Shown one piece after another: positions 20,867 to 30,701 of a DNA stretch of 64,000 bases. Origin of the DNA: Vibrio sp. SS-MA-C1-2 (lineage in GTDB: Bacteria; Pseudomonadota; Gammaproteobacteria; Enterobacterales; Vibrionaceae). Every line of letters begins with the position of its first letter. The stretch's first letter is position 1. The position numbers and the translations under genes are program-made. Below the pieces are notes generated by a model. It was not told the DNA's origin. It saw nothing but the letters and a program-made list of their open reading frames with translations, and made no database searches. The stretch spans positions 434,001 through 498,000 of the forward strand of contig NZ_CP090981.1 in NCBI RefSeq assembly GCF_021513135.1, in the 5' to 3' direction.

Positions 20867-21721
20867 ATGTTAAAAAATCAACGTTTAAAGCATCAACTCT
20901 ATGTCATTATCTTCGGTACTCATACTCGATCTGGTCGTATTTTTGATATCGCTTTAATTATCGCTATTGTTAGCTCTTTAGTGATTTTAATTCTAGAATC
21001 ACTACCTAATGTCGTCGCTAATTGGTCAACCGAATTACACTATATTGAGTACACTTTTACTGCACTCTTTACCATTGAATATCTATTGAGACTCTACTGC
21101 TCACCAAAACCGAAAGCTTATGCCACCAGCTTTTACGGAGGGATTGATCTTCTCGCAATACTTCCAACTTATATCGCTATCATCTTCCCTGATGCCGCAT
21201 TTATGGGCGTCATCAGACTGCTACGAGTCATGAGAATATTTCGAATTCTTAAGCTGGTTCGTTATCTACAAGATTCAAACCTCCTACTACGCTCACTGTT
21301 ATTAGCTCGACGTAAAATTCTAATCTTTTTTAGTACCGTTGGGATTTTAGTCACTATCTTTGGTGCATTAATTTTTATTATAGAAGGGCCGGAGAATGGC
21401 TTTACCAGTATTCCTCAAAGTATCTACTGGGCAATAGTGACAATTACCACCGTAGGTTATGGTGATATTGTGCCACAAACGACACTAGGAAAAGGGTTGG
21501 CATCGCTTACTATGCTGCTGGGTTACTCCATTTTAGCCGTACCAACGGGGATAATTACGGCTCAGATAAACAATGAGATGAACGTCCATAAAGAGTTAGT
21601 TAAGTGTCCCAATTGTAATCAATCAGGTCATGAATCAGATGCCATTTATTGTAAATTTTGTGGTAGCGAACTTGCTGAGCCAGACAACCGAGTCATAGAT
21701 GGGGATAACAGTTTGAAATAA
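20867..21721 (+). CDS. Voltage-gated potassium channel with C-terminal zinc ribbon
   Basis: 284 residues, with six predicted membrane helices. S1 begins near residue 25. S4 carries regularly spaced arginines (RLLRVMRIFRILKLVRYL near residue 119), the voltage sensor of the VIC superfamily. The pore loop has the selectivity filter TITTVGYGD near residue 197. After S6 a short cytoplasmic tail holds CPNCNQSGHESDAIYCKFCG, a double CxxC zinc ribbon. The channel would pass K+ across the inner membrane. The tail lacks the RCK domain of E. coli Kch, so I leave the symbol blank. Confidence 0.9.
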   Translation: MLKNQRLKHQLYVIIFGTHTRSGRIFDIALIIAIVSSLVILILESLPNVVANWSTELHYIEYTFTALFTIEYLLRLYCSPKPKAYATSFYGGIDLLAILPTYIAIIFPDAAFMGVIRLLRVMRIFRILKLVRYLQDSNLLLRSLLLARRKILIFFSTVGILVTIFGALIFIIEGPENGFTSIPQSIYWAIVTITTVGYGDIVPQTTLGKGLASLTMLLGYSILAVPTGIITAQINNEMNVHKELVKCPNCNQSGHESDAIYCKFCGSELAEPDNRVIDGDNSLK

Positions 21722-21731
21722 AAGCTGAATT

Positions 21732-21809
21732 CTAGTTAAAATAATTGGAGTTGCTAGTCGGTAAACGAAGGGAGCCAACAACCTAGCAACTTCAAGTAAG
21801 AAGGGATAG
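21732..21809. repeat. Palindromic intergenic repeat, short form (copy 4)
   Basis: About 78 bp, from CTAGTTAAAATAATTGGAGT to CTTCAAGTAAGAAGGGATAG, ending 4 bases before the recQ stop on the other strand. It lies between the convergent channel gene and recQ, where a terminator would be expected. Its arms could act as one. Confidence 0.85.
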
Positions 21810-21813
21810 AACG

Positions 21814-23658
21814 CTATTGACGCCCCGCCAATAAATGCTCTTCAATCATATCAAGGAAAGGGCCACCAAAACGTTCAAGTTTTCGTTCACCTACACCATT
21901 AACCGCTAACATTTCGCCTTCAGACATCGGTAGCATCTCGGCCATCTCCATCAAGGTTGCATCATTAAAGACCACATACGGTGGGAGATCTTCTTCATCA
22001 GCAATCGCTTTTCGTAATTGACGTAATTTAGCAAACAGCTTTTTGTCATAGCGACGATTGGCCATTTTATCGGCTTTACTACTACGAGGCGTCACGCTTA
22101 ACCTTGGCACAGCAAGTTCTAATGCCAATTCACCACGTAGTAGAGGACGAGCCTCTTCTGTTAATTGTAGAGTTGAATTGCGCGTGATGTTTTGCCCTAA
22201 AAAGCCCCGGTGAACCAATTGACGTAAAATACTCACCCAATGCTCATGACTATACTCTTTGCCGATACCATAAGTGGTGAGTTTATCGTGTCCGAGTTCG
22301 CGAACACGGTGATTATTCATGCCTCGCAGCACTTCAGCCACATAATTAATCCCGAAACCTTGATTGACACGATAGACACAAGAGAGTGCCTTTTGTGCCT
22401 GTTCTGTTGCATCAAACTTCCGTGGCGGATCAAGACAGATATCGCAGTTACCGCAAGGCTTTTCGCGGTATTCACCAAAATAGTTCAGTAATACCTGACG
22501 ACGACAAGTTTGGGCTTCAGCAAAATCGCCCATTGCATTGAGTTTATGGTTCTCTATCTGCTTTTGTGGCCCATCTTCTTTCTCGTCTAACATTCGACGC
22601 AGCCAACCAATATCCGAAGGATCATAAAGCATCACTGCTTCAGCTGGCAGACCATCTCGCCCTGCTCGTCCCGTCTCTTGATAATAGGATTCAATATTGC
22701 GAGGGATATCATTATGGATAACAAAGCGTACATTGGGTTTATTAATTCCCATACCGAACGCAACTGTCGCCACCACAATTTGTAGGTCATCACGCTGGAA
22801 CTGCTCTTGTACTTTGGCACGTTCCTCGACAGGAAATCCCGCATGATAAGCACCCGCAGCAATATAGTTATCTTTTAACTTTGCGGTGATCTGTTCAACT
22901 TTTTTACGGCTACTGCAATAGATGATCCCACTTTGTCCTCGCTGCCCTTTTAAGTAATTGAGCAATTGAGCCATCGGCTTATGCTTTTCCATCAAGGTAT
23001 AGCGAATATTTGGACGGTCAAAACTGCCTAAATAGAGATGCGGAGCATGCAATTTAAGGCGAGAGATAATATCTTTACGTGTTGCATCATCAGCCGTCGC
23101 GGTTAACGCCATCATCGGAACAGCAGGAAAGAGGGTTTTCAGCTCACCTAATGCTGCATATTCAGGGCGAAAATCATGCCCCCATTGCGAAATACAGTGC
23201 GCTTCATCGATGGCAATTAACGATAAATGTACGGACTCTAACCGCTCAAGAAAGTCTCGCATCAAGACACGTTCTGGTGAGACATAGACTAGCTTTAATT
23301 CACCACGATGCATCGCATTATAGGTCGCGATTAACTTATCTCGATCAATGGTTGAATTAATACACGCCGCAGCAACACCGTCAGCATTAAGTTGATCAAC
23401 TTGGTCTTTCATCAAAGAGATCAATGGTGAGATAACTAAAGTTAATCCATCATTCATCAGTGCGGGAACTTGATAACAGAGAGACTTACCGCCTCCTGTT
23501 GGCATGATGACCACACTGTCCTTGCCATTAGTCACTTGGTCAATGGCATCTTGTTGACCTGCACGAAACGCTTGATAGCCAAAGACGGTCTGCAAGATAT
23601 CTAAACTTGGGTTGGTTGGCGCCGATGTACTATTTAAATCAAGAGCAGAAGTCGTCAA
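21814..23658 (-). CDS. recQ: ATP-dependent DNA helicase RecQ
   Basis: Superfamily 2 3'-5' helicase, 614 residues. Motif I MPTGGGKSLCYQVPA, motif II IDEAHCISQWGHDFRPEY (with the RecQ-specific aromatic-rich loop) and motif VI QETGRAGRDGLPAEA are present. The RQC zinc site is CGNCDICLDPP, then a winged helix, and a C-terminal HRDC domain. It initiates and disrupts recombination in the RecF pathway. It is divergent from rarD with 185 bases between. The start is ATG 23656-23658. Confidence 0.97.
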   Translation of the reverse strand: MTTSALDLNSTSAPTNPSLDILQTVFGYQAFRAGQQDAIDQVTNGKDSVVIMPTGGGKSLCYQVPALMNDGLTLVISPLISLMKDQVDQLNADGVAAACINSTIDRDKLIATYNAMHRGELKLVYVSPERVLMRDFLERLESVHLSLIAIDEAHCISQWGHDFRPEYAALGELKTLFPAVPMMALTATADDATRKDIISRLKLHAPHLYLGSFDRPNIRYTLMEKHKPMAQLLNYLKGQRGQSGIIYCSSRKKVEQITAKLKDNYIAAGAYHAGFPVEERAKVQEQFQRDDLQIVVATVAFGMGINKPNVRFVIHNDIPRNIESYYQETGRAGRDGLPAEAVMLYDPSDIGWLRRMLDEKEDGPQKQIENHKLNAMGDFAEAQTCRRQVLLNYFGEYREKPCGNCDICLDPPRKFDATEQAQKALSCVYRVNQGFGINYVAEVLRGMNNHRVRELGHDKLTTYGIGKEYSHEHWVSILRQLVHRGFLGQNITRNSTLQLTEEARPLLRGELALELAVPRLSVTPRSSKADKMANRRYDKKLFAKLRQLRKAIADEEDLPPYVVFNDATLMEMAEMLPMSEGEMLAVNGVGERKLERFGGPFLDMIEEHLLAGRQ

Positions 23659-23843
23659 AGTGAAATACCATCAAAGAGAGTTTAAAAGAGTAAGCAAATA
23701 AAAATAAGCCGCCCATTGTAACGGTAGTCGGCTATTGCGCCAAGTAACAGTTCAGATCTTCCTAAAGTCAGATCTCATCGCTATCTATTTTCACGACACC
23801 GCAATATACTAGCAATCTATTATTTTTATGTAAGTTATTAACG

Positions 23844-24758
23844 ATGGAACAACAAGATAGAACCAAACAAGGGATATTTTTAGCACTTGGCGCCTATACA
23901 ATGTGGGGAATTGCGCCAATCTATTTCAAAGCGATCTCAGAAGTCCCTGCATTAGAAATTTTAAGCCATCGAGTTATCTGGTCTTTTTTCTTCCTCATTT
24001 TAATTATCTCAATAGGTAAAAATTGGCACCATGTTGCCAATGTTTTTAAGCAGCCGAAAAAAGTCGGGCTTCTTTTCTGTTCATCAATTCTGATCGCCAT
24101 TAACTGGTTAGTCTTTATTTGGGCGGTTAATAATAATCATATGCTAGATGCCAGCCTTGGTTACTTTATCAATCCATTAATCAATGTGTTATTAGGAATG
24201 ATTTTCTTGGGAGAGAGGTTACGAAAATTACAGTGGTTCGCGGTATTATTAGCCGTCATTGCCGTGGCGATAGAGCTGATTAACTTTGGTTCACTGCCTT
24301 GGGTTGCCCTGACGTTAGCCTGCTCTTTTGCTTTTTATGGTTTGCTACGTAAAAAAATCAATATTGATGCTAAAAGTGGATTACTGCTGGAAACTATGAT
24401 TTTATGGCCAGTCGCCAGTATTTATTTGTTCTTTTTTGCTCACTCATCAACCTCTGAATTTAGTGCAAACCCGATGATGCTCAATATTTTATTGATTTCA
24501 GCAGGGGTCGTTACCACTTTGCCTTTACTCTGTTTCACTGCTGCAGCGACGCGTTTAAAGCTATCAACGCTAGGCTTCTTCCAATACATTGGTCCAAGTT
24601 TGATGTTCTTATTTGCAACGCTAATTTATAACGAGCCATTAACCGTAGAAAAAGGGATCACCTTTATCTTTATTATCGCGGCACTTGTTGTCTTTACCAG
24701 TGACAGCATTATTGGTCATAAAAATCGAAAAAACATCAAAGCAGCAACTGAAAGCTAG
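23844..24758 (+). CDS. rarD: EamA-family permease RarD
   Basis: 304-residue inner-membrane protein with ten hydrophobic segments of the drug/metabolite transporter superfamily. The start KQGIFLALGAYTMWGIAPIY and INWLVFIWAVNNNHMLDASL with GYFINPLINVLLG are characteristic of the RarD subfamily. E. coli RarD was named for a chloramphenicol link, but its real substrate is not known. Recently related proteins were tied to amino-acid or metabolite movement; I make no substrate call. Confidence 0.92.
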   Translation: MEQQDRTKQGIFLALGAYTMWGIAPIYFKAISEVPALEILSHRVIWSFFFLILIISIGKNWHHVANVFKQPKKVGLLFCSSILIAINWLVFIWAVNNNHMLDASLGYFINPLINVLLGMIFLGERLRKLQWFAVLLAVIAVAIELINFGSLPWVALTLACSFAFYGLLRKKINIDAKSGLLLETMILWPVASIYLFFFAHSSTSEFSANPMMLNILLISAGVVTTLPLLCFTAAATRLKLSTLGFFQYIGPSLMFLFATLIYNEPLTVEKGITFIFIIAALVVFTSDSIIGHKNRKNIKAATES

Positions 24759-24786
24759 AGAAAACATGTAAATCTTCACAAATAAT

Positions 24787-24812
24787 AAAAAAGCACCCTA
24801 CGGTGCTTTTTT
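24787..24812. terminator. Bidirectional terminator between rarD and uvrD
   Basis: A perfect stem AAAAAAGCACC / GGTGCTTTTTT with a 4-base loop lies between convergent genes. Confidence 0.92.
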
Positions 24813-24833
24813 ATTTAACGATAAAGAACAGCA

Positions 24834-27008
24834 TTACATCGGTGTAAGGTTTGCGTATTGTGTCACTAACCACTTAATTCCTTCACCATTAAATGCAACT
24901 TGAACACGGCTCTGCGCGCCTGTACCTTCAAAGTTGATAATGGTACCTTCACCAAATTTAGCGTGACTCACTCTTTGTCCTAAATTGAATCCAGTTTGGT
25001 TAAAGTTAGCGTTCTGTTTGGTATTGCTAAAACGGCTATCGCTCGATTGAGTTCGACTCACCTTTGCCTTCATTCGTACTTCTTCAACGAAGTGTTCAGG
25101 GATCTCTTTAATAAAGCGTGACGGCTTATGGTACATCTCTTTACCATAAAGACGGCGCATCTCAGCATAAGTAAGGTAAAGTTTCTCCATCGCACGGGTC
25201 ATCCCCACATAACAGAGACGACGCTCTTCTTCTAAACGTCCGGCTTGCTCAACCGACATTTGACTTGGGAACATTCCCTCTTCAACACCGACCATAAAGA
25301 CCAGTGGAAACTCTAACCCTTTTGCACTATGGAGGGTCATTAGCTGTACCGCATCTTCAAATGCATCCGCTTGCCCCTCACCCGCTTCCAAAGCTGCATG
25401 AGATAAGAATGCCAATAACGGACTCATATCATCCGCCTCTTCTGGCACTTCAAACTGACGAGTTGCCGTGACCAGCTCTTCCAAGTTTTCAATACGAGCT
25501 TGGCCTTTCTCGCCCTTCTCTTGCTGATACATCGCTTTAAGACCCGAATTATGGATCACTAAATCGGTCTGTTGGAAGAGAGCCATTTCTCGACTGTCAT
25601 CTTCTAGTGCATCAATCAATTCAATAAAACGACGCAGAGAGTTTGCAGCACGTCCCGCTAACACTTGTTCATTGAGTAAAGCAACACAGCTCTGCCACAT
25701 GGTTTCACCACGATCTCGAGCCGCTTTACGAATCGTCTCAAGGGTACGATCCCCTAAACCACGAGTTGGAGTATTCACAATACGCTCAAAGGCAGCATCA
25801 TCATTGCGATTACCGATTAAACGAAGATAAGCGAGGGTATCCTTGATTTCTTGACGATCAAAGAAGCGCATGCCACCATAAATTCGATATGGTAACCGCT
25901 GTTGCAGTAAAGCCTCTTCCAGTACACGTGACTGTGCATTACTACGATAGAGAATGGCACAGTCGGTTAATGTGCCACCAGAATCAAAGTGAGATTTAAT
26001 TTTACTCACCACAAAGCGGGCTTCATCTAACTCATTAAATGCAGAGTAAAGTGAGATAGGATCACCATCAACGCCATCTGTCCAAAGCTCTTTACCCATT
26101 CGCTCGGTATTATTAGCAATCAGTTCATTAGAGGCTTTTAGAATGGTACCTGTTGAGCGGTAGTTTTGCTCAAGGAAAATAGTCTCAGCTTGATGGAATT
26201 CAGTGACAAATTTCTGAATATTTTCAATTTTTGCTCCACGCCAGCCATAGATCGACTGATCATCATCTCCAACAATCATCACACAGCAGTCTTTACCTGC
26301 CATCATTCGTAACCAAGCGTATTGAATATTGTTGGTATCTTGGAATTCATCCACCAAAATATGTTGGAAGCGAGATTGATAATGTTCACGAATATGCTTT
26401 TTATCACGTAAAAGTTCATGAGTCCGTAGCAGTATTTCCGCAAAATCCACTAACCCTGAACGATCACACGCTTCTTGATAAGCGGTATAAATTTGTAACC
26501 ACGTTTTTGCCACCGGATCATTATATGGGTCGATATGACGAGGTCGTAATCCTTCATCTTTCTTCTCATTAATGTACCAAGCAGCTTGCTTAGCTGGCCA
26601 ATGTTTCTCATCAAGATTTTGCGCTTTGATCAGTCGACGTAATAAGCGCATCTGGTCATCAGAGTCTAGTATTTGAAAATCTTCAGGAAGGTTGGCATCC
26701 AAATAGTGAGCACGCAAAATTCGGTGACAAATACCGTGGAAAGTGCCATTCCACATCCCCGCTGCACTGCCACGCATCAACTCTTCAATACGCCCTTTCA
26801 TTTCAGCAGCGGCTTTATTGGTAAAGGTCACTGACATGATTGCATAAGGTGACACTTGTTCAACTTGAAGTAACCAAGCGATACGATGGACAAGGACGCG
26901 AGTTTTACCACTCCCGGCTCCGGCTAAAACAAGATGATTTCCTAAAGAGGCGGCCACAGCTTCGCGCTGTTTATCATTAAGGCCGTGAAGCAAGCTTGAT
27001 ACGTCCAT
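24834..27008 (-). CDS. uvrD: DNA helicase II (UvrD)
   Basis: Superfamily 1 3'-5' helicase of nucleotide-excision and mismatch repair, about 724 residues. Walker A AGAGSGKTRVLVHRIAWL near residue 28, motif II LVDEFQDTNNIQYAWLRM near 218, motif III VGDDDQSIYGWRGA and motif VI YVGMTRAMEKL are present. The C-terminus LGQRVSHAKFGEGTIINFEG is the UvrD tail that binds RNA polymerase and UvrB. Two adjacent ATG codons exist; the second (27006-27008, MDVSSLL) matches family starts. Confidence 0.97.
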   Translation of the reverse strand: MDVSSLLHGLNDKQREAVAASLGNHLVLAGAGSGKTRVLVHRIAWLLQVEQVSPYAIMSVTFTNKAAAEMKGRIEELMRGSAAGMWNGTFHGICHRILRAHYLDANLPEDFQILDSDDQMRLLRRLIKAQNLDEKHWPAKQAAWYINEKKDEGLRPRHIDPYNDPVAKTWLQIYTAYQEACDRSGLVDFAEILLRTHELLRDKKHIREHYQSRFQHILVDEFQDTNNIQYAWLRMMAGKDCCVMIVGDDDQSIYGWRGAKIENIQKFVTEFHQAETIFLEQNYRSTGTILKASNELIANNTERMGKELWTDGVDGDPISLYSAFNELDEARFVVSKIKSHFDSGGTLTDCAILYRSNAQSRVLEEALLQQRLPYRIYGGMRFFDRQEIKDTLAYLRLIGNRNDDAAFERIVNTPTRGLGDRTLETIRKAARDRGETMWQSCVALLNEQVLAGRAANSLRRFIELIDALEDDSREMALFQQTDLVIHNSGLKAMYQQEKGEKGQARIENLEELVTATRQFEVPEEADDMSPLLAFLSHAALEAGEGQADAFEDAVQLMTLHSAKGLEFPLVFMVGVEEGMFPSQMSVEQAGRLEEERRLCYVGMTRAMEKLYLTYAEMRRLYGKEMYHKPSRFIKEIPEHFVEEVRMKAKVSRTQSSDSRFSNTKQNANFNQTGFNLGQRVSHAKFGEGTIINFEGTGAQSRVQVAFNGEGIKWLVTQYANLTPM

Positions 27009-27127
27009 CATTATTCACTGGTTATTTGTACATGATTGTGAGTATATACCGAAACCCCCTAGCGATGCGAGTAGGAGGCGGTATTCTTATCTATTACAAT
27101 CTGGTTTACCCCGATCGTTTTATTATA

Positions 27128-27952
27128 TTAGATACCAGAACCACCAAAAAAGGTGTTATTAGGATGATTAAATTGTTGATCCATCTCTAAAGAGGGCTTT
27201 TCAGTATCTGGACGACCGATAATCTTGGCAGGAACACCAGCAACCGTGGTGTGAGCAGGTACAGGCTGTAAAACCACAGAGCAAGATCCAATCTGAGCCC
27301 CGATACCGACTTCAATATTACCCAACACTTTAGCCCCAGCTCCAATCATTACGCCTTCACGAATTTTAGGGTGACGATCGCCGGTCTCTTTTCCTGTTCC
27401 CCCTAAAGTGACATCTTGCAAGATTGAGACATCATCATCAACAACCGCGGTTTCTCCAATCACAATTCCCGTTGCATGGTCAAACATAATTCCTTGGCCA
27501 ATTTTCGCGGCAGGGTGTACATCCACTTGGCAAGTCACTGAAATCTGATTTTGTAAGTAAACAGCCAGGGCAAAACGCGATTCTCCCCAAAGGTAATTCG
27601 CAACCCGATAACCTTGTAGCGCATGGAAACCTTTTAAATAAAGCAATGGTGTTGCACACATGCCCACCGCAGGATCTCGAGTTACGGTTGCTTCAATATC
27701 TGCCGCAGCCGCTTCAACTAAACAAGGGTTCTTTTCATAAGCTTCTTCAACCACTTCACGAACCGCCATGGCTGGCATGGAAACTGTCGCTAACTTATTT
27801 GCTAGAATATAGCTTAAAGCTGCGCCTAAATTATCATGCTTGAGAATTGTCGCATGATAAAAACTGGCTAGCATTGGCTCTTCTTCAGCTTGCTCTCTGG
27901 CTTCTTGACAAATCCGTTGCCAAGTTGTTGTCCCCAATTGACACTCTGACAT
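27128..27952 (-). CDS. cysE: Serine O-acetyltransferase
   Basis: Makes O-acetylserine, the carbon skeleton for cysteine, from serine and acetyl-CoA. The protein has 274 residues: an N-terminal helical domain (LGAALSYILANKLA), then the left-handed beta-helix of hexapeptide repeats (IGQGIMFDHATGIVIGETAV, IREGVMIGAGAKVLGNIEVG). The catalytic His is in MFDHATG. The C-terminus ends in Ile, the residue that inserts into the CysK active site in the cysteine synthase complex. It follows gpsA as in E. coli, but with a terminator between, so it seems to be its own unit. Confidence 0.97.
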   Translation of the reverse strand: MSECQLGTTTWQRICQEAREQAEEEPMLASFYHATILKHDNLGAALSYILANKLATVSMPAMAVREVVEEAYEKNPCLVEAAAADIEATVTRDPAVGMCATPLLYLKGFHALQGYRVANYLWGESRFALAVYLQNQISVTCQVDVHPAAKIGQGIMFDHATGIVIGETAVVDDDVSILQDVTLGGTGKETGDRHPKIREGVMIGAGAKVLGNIEVGIGAQIGSCSVVLQPVPAHTTVAGVPAKIIGRPDTEKPSLEMDQQFNHPNNTFFGGSGI

Positions 27953-28101
27953 ATCTAATACTCCTGTAACATAGATTAACGACGCCTTTCACCTAATAAC
28001 TGTATTGCAACAAAGAGAAGATTTCTAATAAAAAATGATTTAATTGAAGAGATTAGCAATGAACAACGGCGGTATTCTTATAATCTTAATTTTTAACAGA
28101 T

Positions 28102-28137
28102 AAAAAAATAGCGTAAGAACAAAAATTCTCACGCTAT
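28102..28137 (-). terminator. Terminator after gpsA
   Basis: Read leftward: stem ATAGCGT(G)AGAA / TTCT(T)ACGCTAT, then T7. It separates the rhodanese-secB-gpsA unit from cysE. Confidence 0.8.
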
Positions 28138-28187
28138 CTCTATCATTCAGTAATTTTGAGTTAAACCTTGAACGGTTGAAACAATAG

Positions 28188-29198
28188 TTAAGATTCGTCT
28201 TTCATCTCGCGAGAAAGCAGATCTTTCACCACATCATCGGTACGCTTACCTTGGTAAAGAACCAGATAAACCTGCTCAACAATCGGCATATCGACCTGAT
28301 AACGTTGAGCTAAATTCCAAACCTCTTCGGCGTTACGATAACCTTCCACAACCTGACCAATGTCATTTTGTGCAGTTTCAACATCACAACCTTGCCCTAA
28401 CGCTAAACCAAAGCGACGGTTTCGAGACTGATTATCGGTACAGGTTAAGACTAGATCGCCCAATCCTGCCATCCCCATAAAGCTCTTTTGATCCGCGCCA
28501 AGTGCAACACCCAAACGAGACATTTCAACTAAGCCTCGTGTGATCAGTGCTGTTCTGGCATTCGCACCAAAACCAATACCATCAGAGATACCAGCCGCAA
28601 TCGCAATCACATTTTTAATCGCACCACCAAGCTGTAGAGCAATAAAGTCATGATTTCGATAAACGCGCAGTGATTTACTACAGTGAATCTCTTTTTGCAA
28701 ATCACTGACAAATTGTGGGTCATTCGATGACACTGCAATTGCCGTAGGAAGTCCAGCGGCTAACTCTTTCGCAAAGGTCGGCCCAGAAAGAGCCGCTAAT
28801 GAAATCTGATCACCAAGGATTTCTGTCGCCACATCTTGAAGCAGACGCCCAGTATGTGGTTCTAAACCCTTTGTGGCCCAGCAAAGGCGCGAGTCTTCTC
28901 GTAATACCGGTTTGATCTGTTTGAGTACTAAACCAAAAACATGGCTTGGTACAACAACTAACAGATCTCGGCTCGCCGCTACTGCACTCTGAATATCGCT
29001 CTCAATCACTAATGAAGCTGGAAATGGTATCCCAGGTAAAAATGCGTTATTACAACGATCTTGCTCCAGTGTTTCCATATGCGCTGGATCATGTCCCCAT
29101 AGCACCACTTTATTGCCGTTACGGGCTAAAGCAATCGCTAATGATGTACCATAAGATCCTGCACCCAGTACTGTGATGACTGCGTTTTCAGATTTCAT
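28188..29198 (-). CDS. gpsA: Glycerol-3-phosphate dehydrogenase [NAD(P)+]
   Basis: Reduces dihydroxyacetone phosphate to sn-glycerol-3-phosphate for phospholipid synthesis. The protein has 336 residues, with the dinucleotide fold motif [19 protein letters not shown] near residue 10, the conserved [19 protein letters not shown], and the catalytic-lysine region [20 protein letters not shown]. It is cytoplasmic. It begins 15 bases after the secB stop, so the two are cotranscribed. Confidence 0.97.
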   Translation of the reverse strand: MKSENAVITVLGAGSYGTSLAIALARNGNKVVLWGHDPAHMETLEQDRCNNAFLPGIPFPASLVIESDIQSAVAASRDLLVVVPSHVFGLVLKQIKPVLREDSRLCWATKGLEPHTGRLLQDVATEILGDQISLAALSGPTFAKELAAGLPTAIAVSSNDPQFVSDLQKEIHCSKSLRVYRNHDFIALQLGGAIKNVIAIAAGISDGIGFGANARTALITRGLVEMSRLGVALGADQKSFMGMAGLGDLVLTCTDNQSRNRRFGLALGQGCDVETAQNDIGQVVEGYRNAEEVWNLAQRYQVDMPIVEQVYLVLYQGKRTDDVVKDLLSREMKDES

Positions 29199-29213
29199 AT
29201 TCTGCCTTTTAAA

Positions 29214-29681
29214 TTAAGCTTCTTCGTTTTGCTCAGTTTGTGCTTGCTGCTGAAGGTAGTTCATGAACAATGCATCAAAGTTTACTGGCGCAAGATTAAG
29301 TTGTGGGAAAGTACCCTTAACAACTAGGCTTGAGATAGTTTCACGCGCGTATGGGAATAAGATATTTGGACAGAACGCACCTAGACAATGAGCTAGTTGG
29401 TTTGCTTCCATACCTTCGATAGCAAAGATACCACCTTGCTGAACTTCACATAAGAATGCAGTATCATCTGCATTTTTAACGGTTACAGTTAGACGAAGAA
29501 CAACTTCAAATACGCCTTCAGCGAGTGCACGGCTTTGAGTATCTAGATCTAGGTTTACATCTGGATTCCACTCTTTTTGAAACATATCTGGAGAGTTTGG
29601 CGCTTCAAAAGAAACATCTTTTAGGAATACACGTTGGATTGCAAAGTTTTGGTTCTCGTTTGCTGTAGCTGCTTCAGCCAT
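29214..29681 (-). CDS. secB: Export chaperone SecB
   Basis: Tetrameric chaperone that holds preproteins unfolded and passes them to SecA. Using ATG 29679-29681 ([20 protein letters not shown]) it has 155 residues, as usual; another ATG two codons earlier is possible. The motifs [11 protein letters not shown] and [18 protein letters not shown] are highly conserved. The acidic surface around LDLDTQSR is the SecA-binding region. It is in an operon with the rhodanese gene and gpsA. Confidence 0.97.
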   Translation of the reverse strand: MAEAATANENQNFAIQRVFLKDVSFEAPNSPDMFQKEWNPDVNLDLDTQSRALAEGVFEVVLRLTVTVKNADDTAFLCEVQQGGIFAIEGMEANQLAHCLGAFCPNILFPYARETISSLVVKGTFPQLNLAPVNFDALFMNYLQQQAQTEQNEEA

Positions 29682-29753
29682 GATCAAATCCTTCTTTCTT
29701 TTCTATTTAAGTATGAATATTTTGGCTAATTAACAAAACTAACCTAGTGAAAA

Positions 29754-30194
29754 TTATTTCTTCTTCTTGCTACGAACAAGCGGCATGCTCGCTTCATTCC
29801 AAGAAATTAAACCGTCTTTTAAAACAGAAACCGAGGTGAAACCCGCTTTAGTTAGCTCATCGGCATTAGCAATCGATGTCTGGCCTGTTTTACATACCAC
29901 TATAATTGGGGTATTTTTATGCTTTTCAAGCTCACCAAATGTATTGTTTTTAATATCACTTGGCAAAATGTGGTGAGCGCAAGCAATATGCCCTTGACGA
30001 TACTCATCACGAGAACGAATATCAACAATTACACCTTCTTCACGGTTAAGAAGACGTGTTGTTTCTGCTGGAGAAACAATCGTATACGTTGCTGATTTTT
30101 GTTTAACATATGTCACGAGAATCGCAACAAAGATACCCACCCAAGCTAGCGATAAGATAGGGTTAGCGGTAAAAAAGGTAATATATTCTTGCAT
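29754..30194 (-). CDS. yibN: Membrane-anchored rhodanese-like protein YibN
   Basis: 146 residues: one N-terminal membrane helix (SLAWVGIFVAILVTYV), then a cytoplasmic rhodanese domain with VIVDIRSRDEYRQGHI and the active-site loop VVCKTGQTS, whose Cys could carry a persulfide. It ends in a basic RSKKKK tail. In E. coli the matching gene also precedes secB, and YibN has been linked to the membrane-insertion machinery. The biochemical role here is not shown by sequence. Confidence 0.88.
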   Translation of the reverse strand: MQEYITFFTANPILSLAWVGIFVAILVTYVKQKSATYTIVSPAETTRLLNREEGVIVDIRSRDEYRQGHIACAHHILPSDIKNNTFGELEKHKNTPIIVVCKTGQTSIANADELTKAGFTSVSVLKDGLISWNEASMPLVRSKKKK

Positions 30195-30701
30195 AGTCTG
30201 TTTGGCTCGACCTGTTATAGTGAGTGTAATATTTGGAATCAGAGTATACTAGGTAATCGTCTCAAGTACAGGGGATGATTCTCATTCCGCGGCGTTCCTC
30301 ACCTATCAACAATAGAAATTCCCTTGATTAAGATTAAAATCTAATAAAATTACACTTTGAATTGGTTACTTTTTCCCTAAAAAAAATTAAACCATACTTT
30401 TTATCTGGTATTTTCATGTTAAAAAATGTCTAGTGGTGACGTCATTACAGTGATTCATCAACAGTAAAAGATTAAGACTTCATGTTCCTATACCTGAAAT
30501 ACAGGCATCTACCCCTAAAATAATAGAAGCAACTTTTTTACTCCTTATCACCTATAATTGAAAGGTGCGACTTCCTGATCACTAAGATTGCGTTATTGTT
30601 GTAATATCTTCTATCGGTATCACATCAATATGTAGTAAAATTACGGTAATTTGAAAATTTTAACCTTTAAGTTGTTATTTTTATTATTTAAGAGGCCTAT
30701 T
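30195..30701. other. Intergenic region yibN-gpmI
   Basis: About 500 bases between divergent genes with no convincing gene. A short stretch near 30510-30535 (CCCCTAAAATAATAGAAGCA) resembles a fragment of the palindromic repeat family but is too decayed to be sure. Promoters for both flanking genes must lie here. The gpmI ribosome binding site is AAGAGG at 30690-30695. Confidence 0.5.

Noticed and set aside
30262-30285. GGATGATTCTCATTCCGCGG as a possible Fur box upstream of yibN.
   Set aside because: Only a half-site fits, and the downstream genes are not iron-related.
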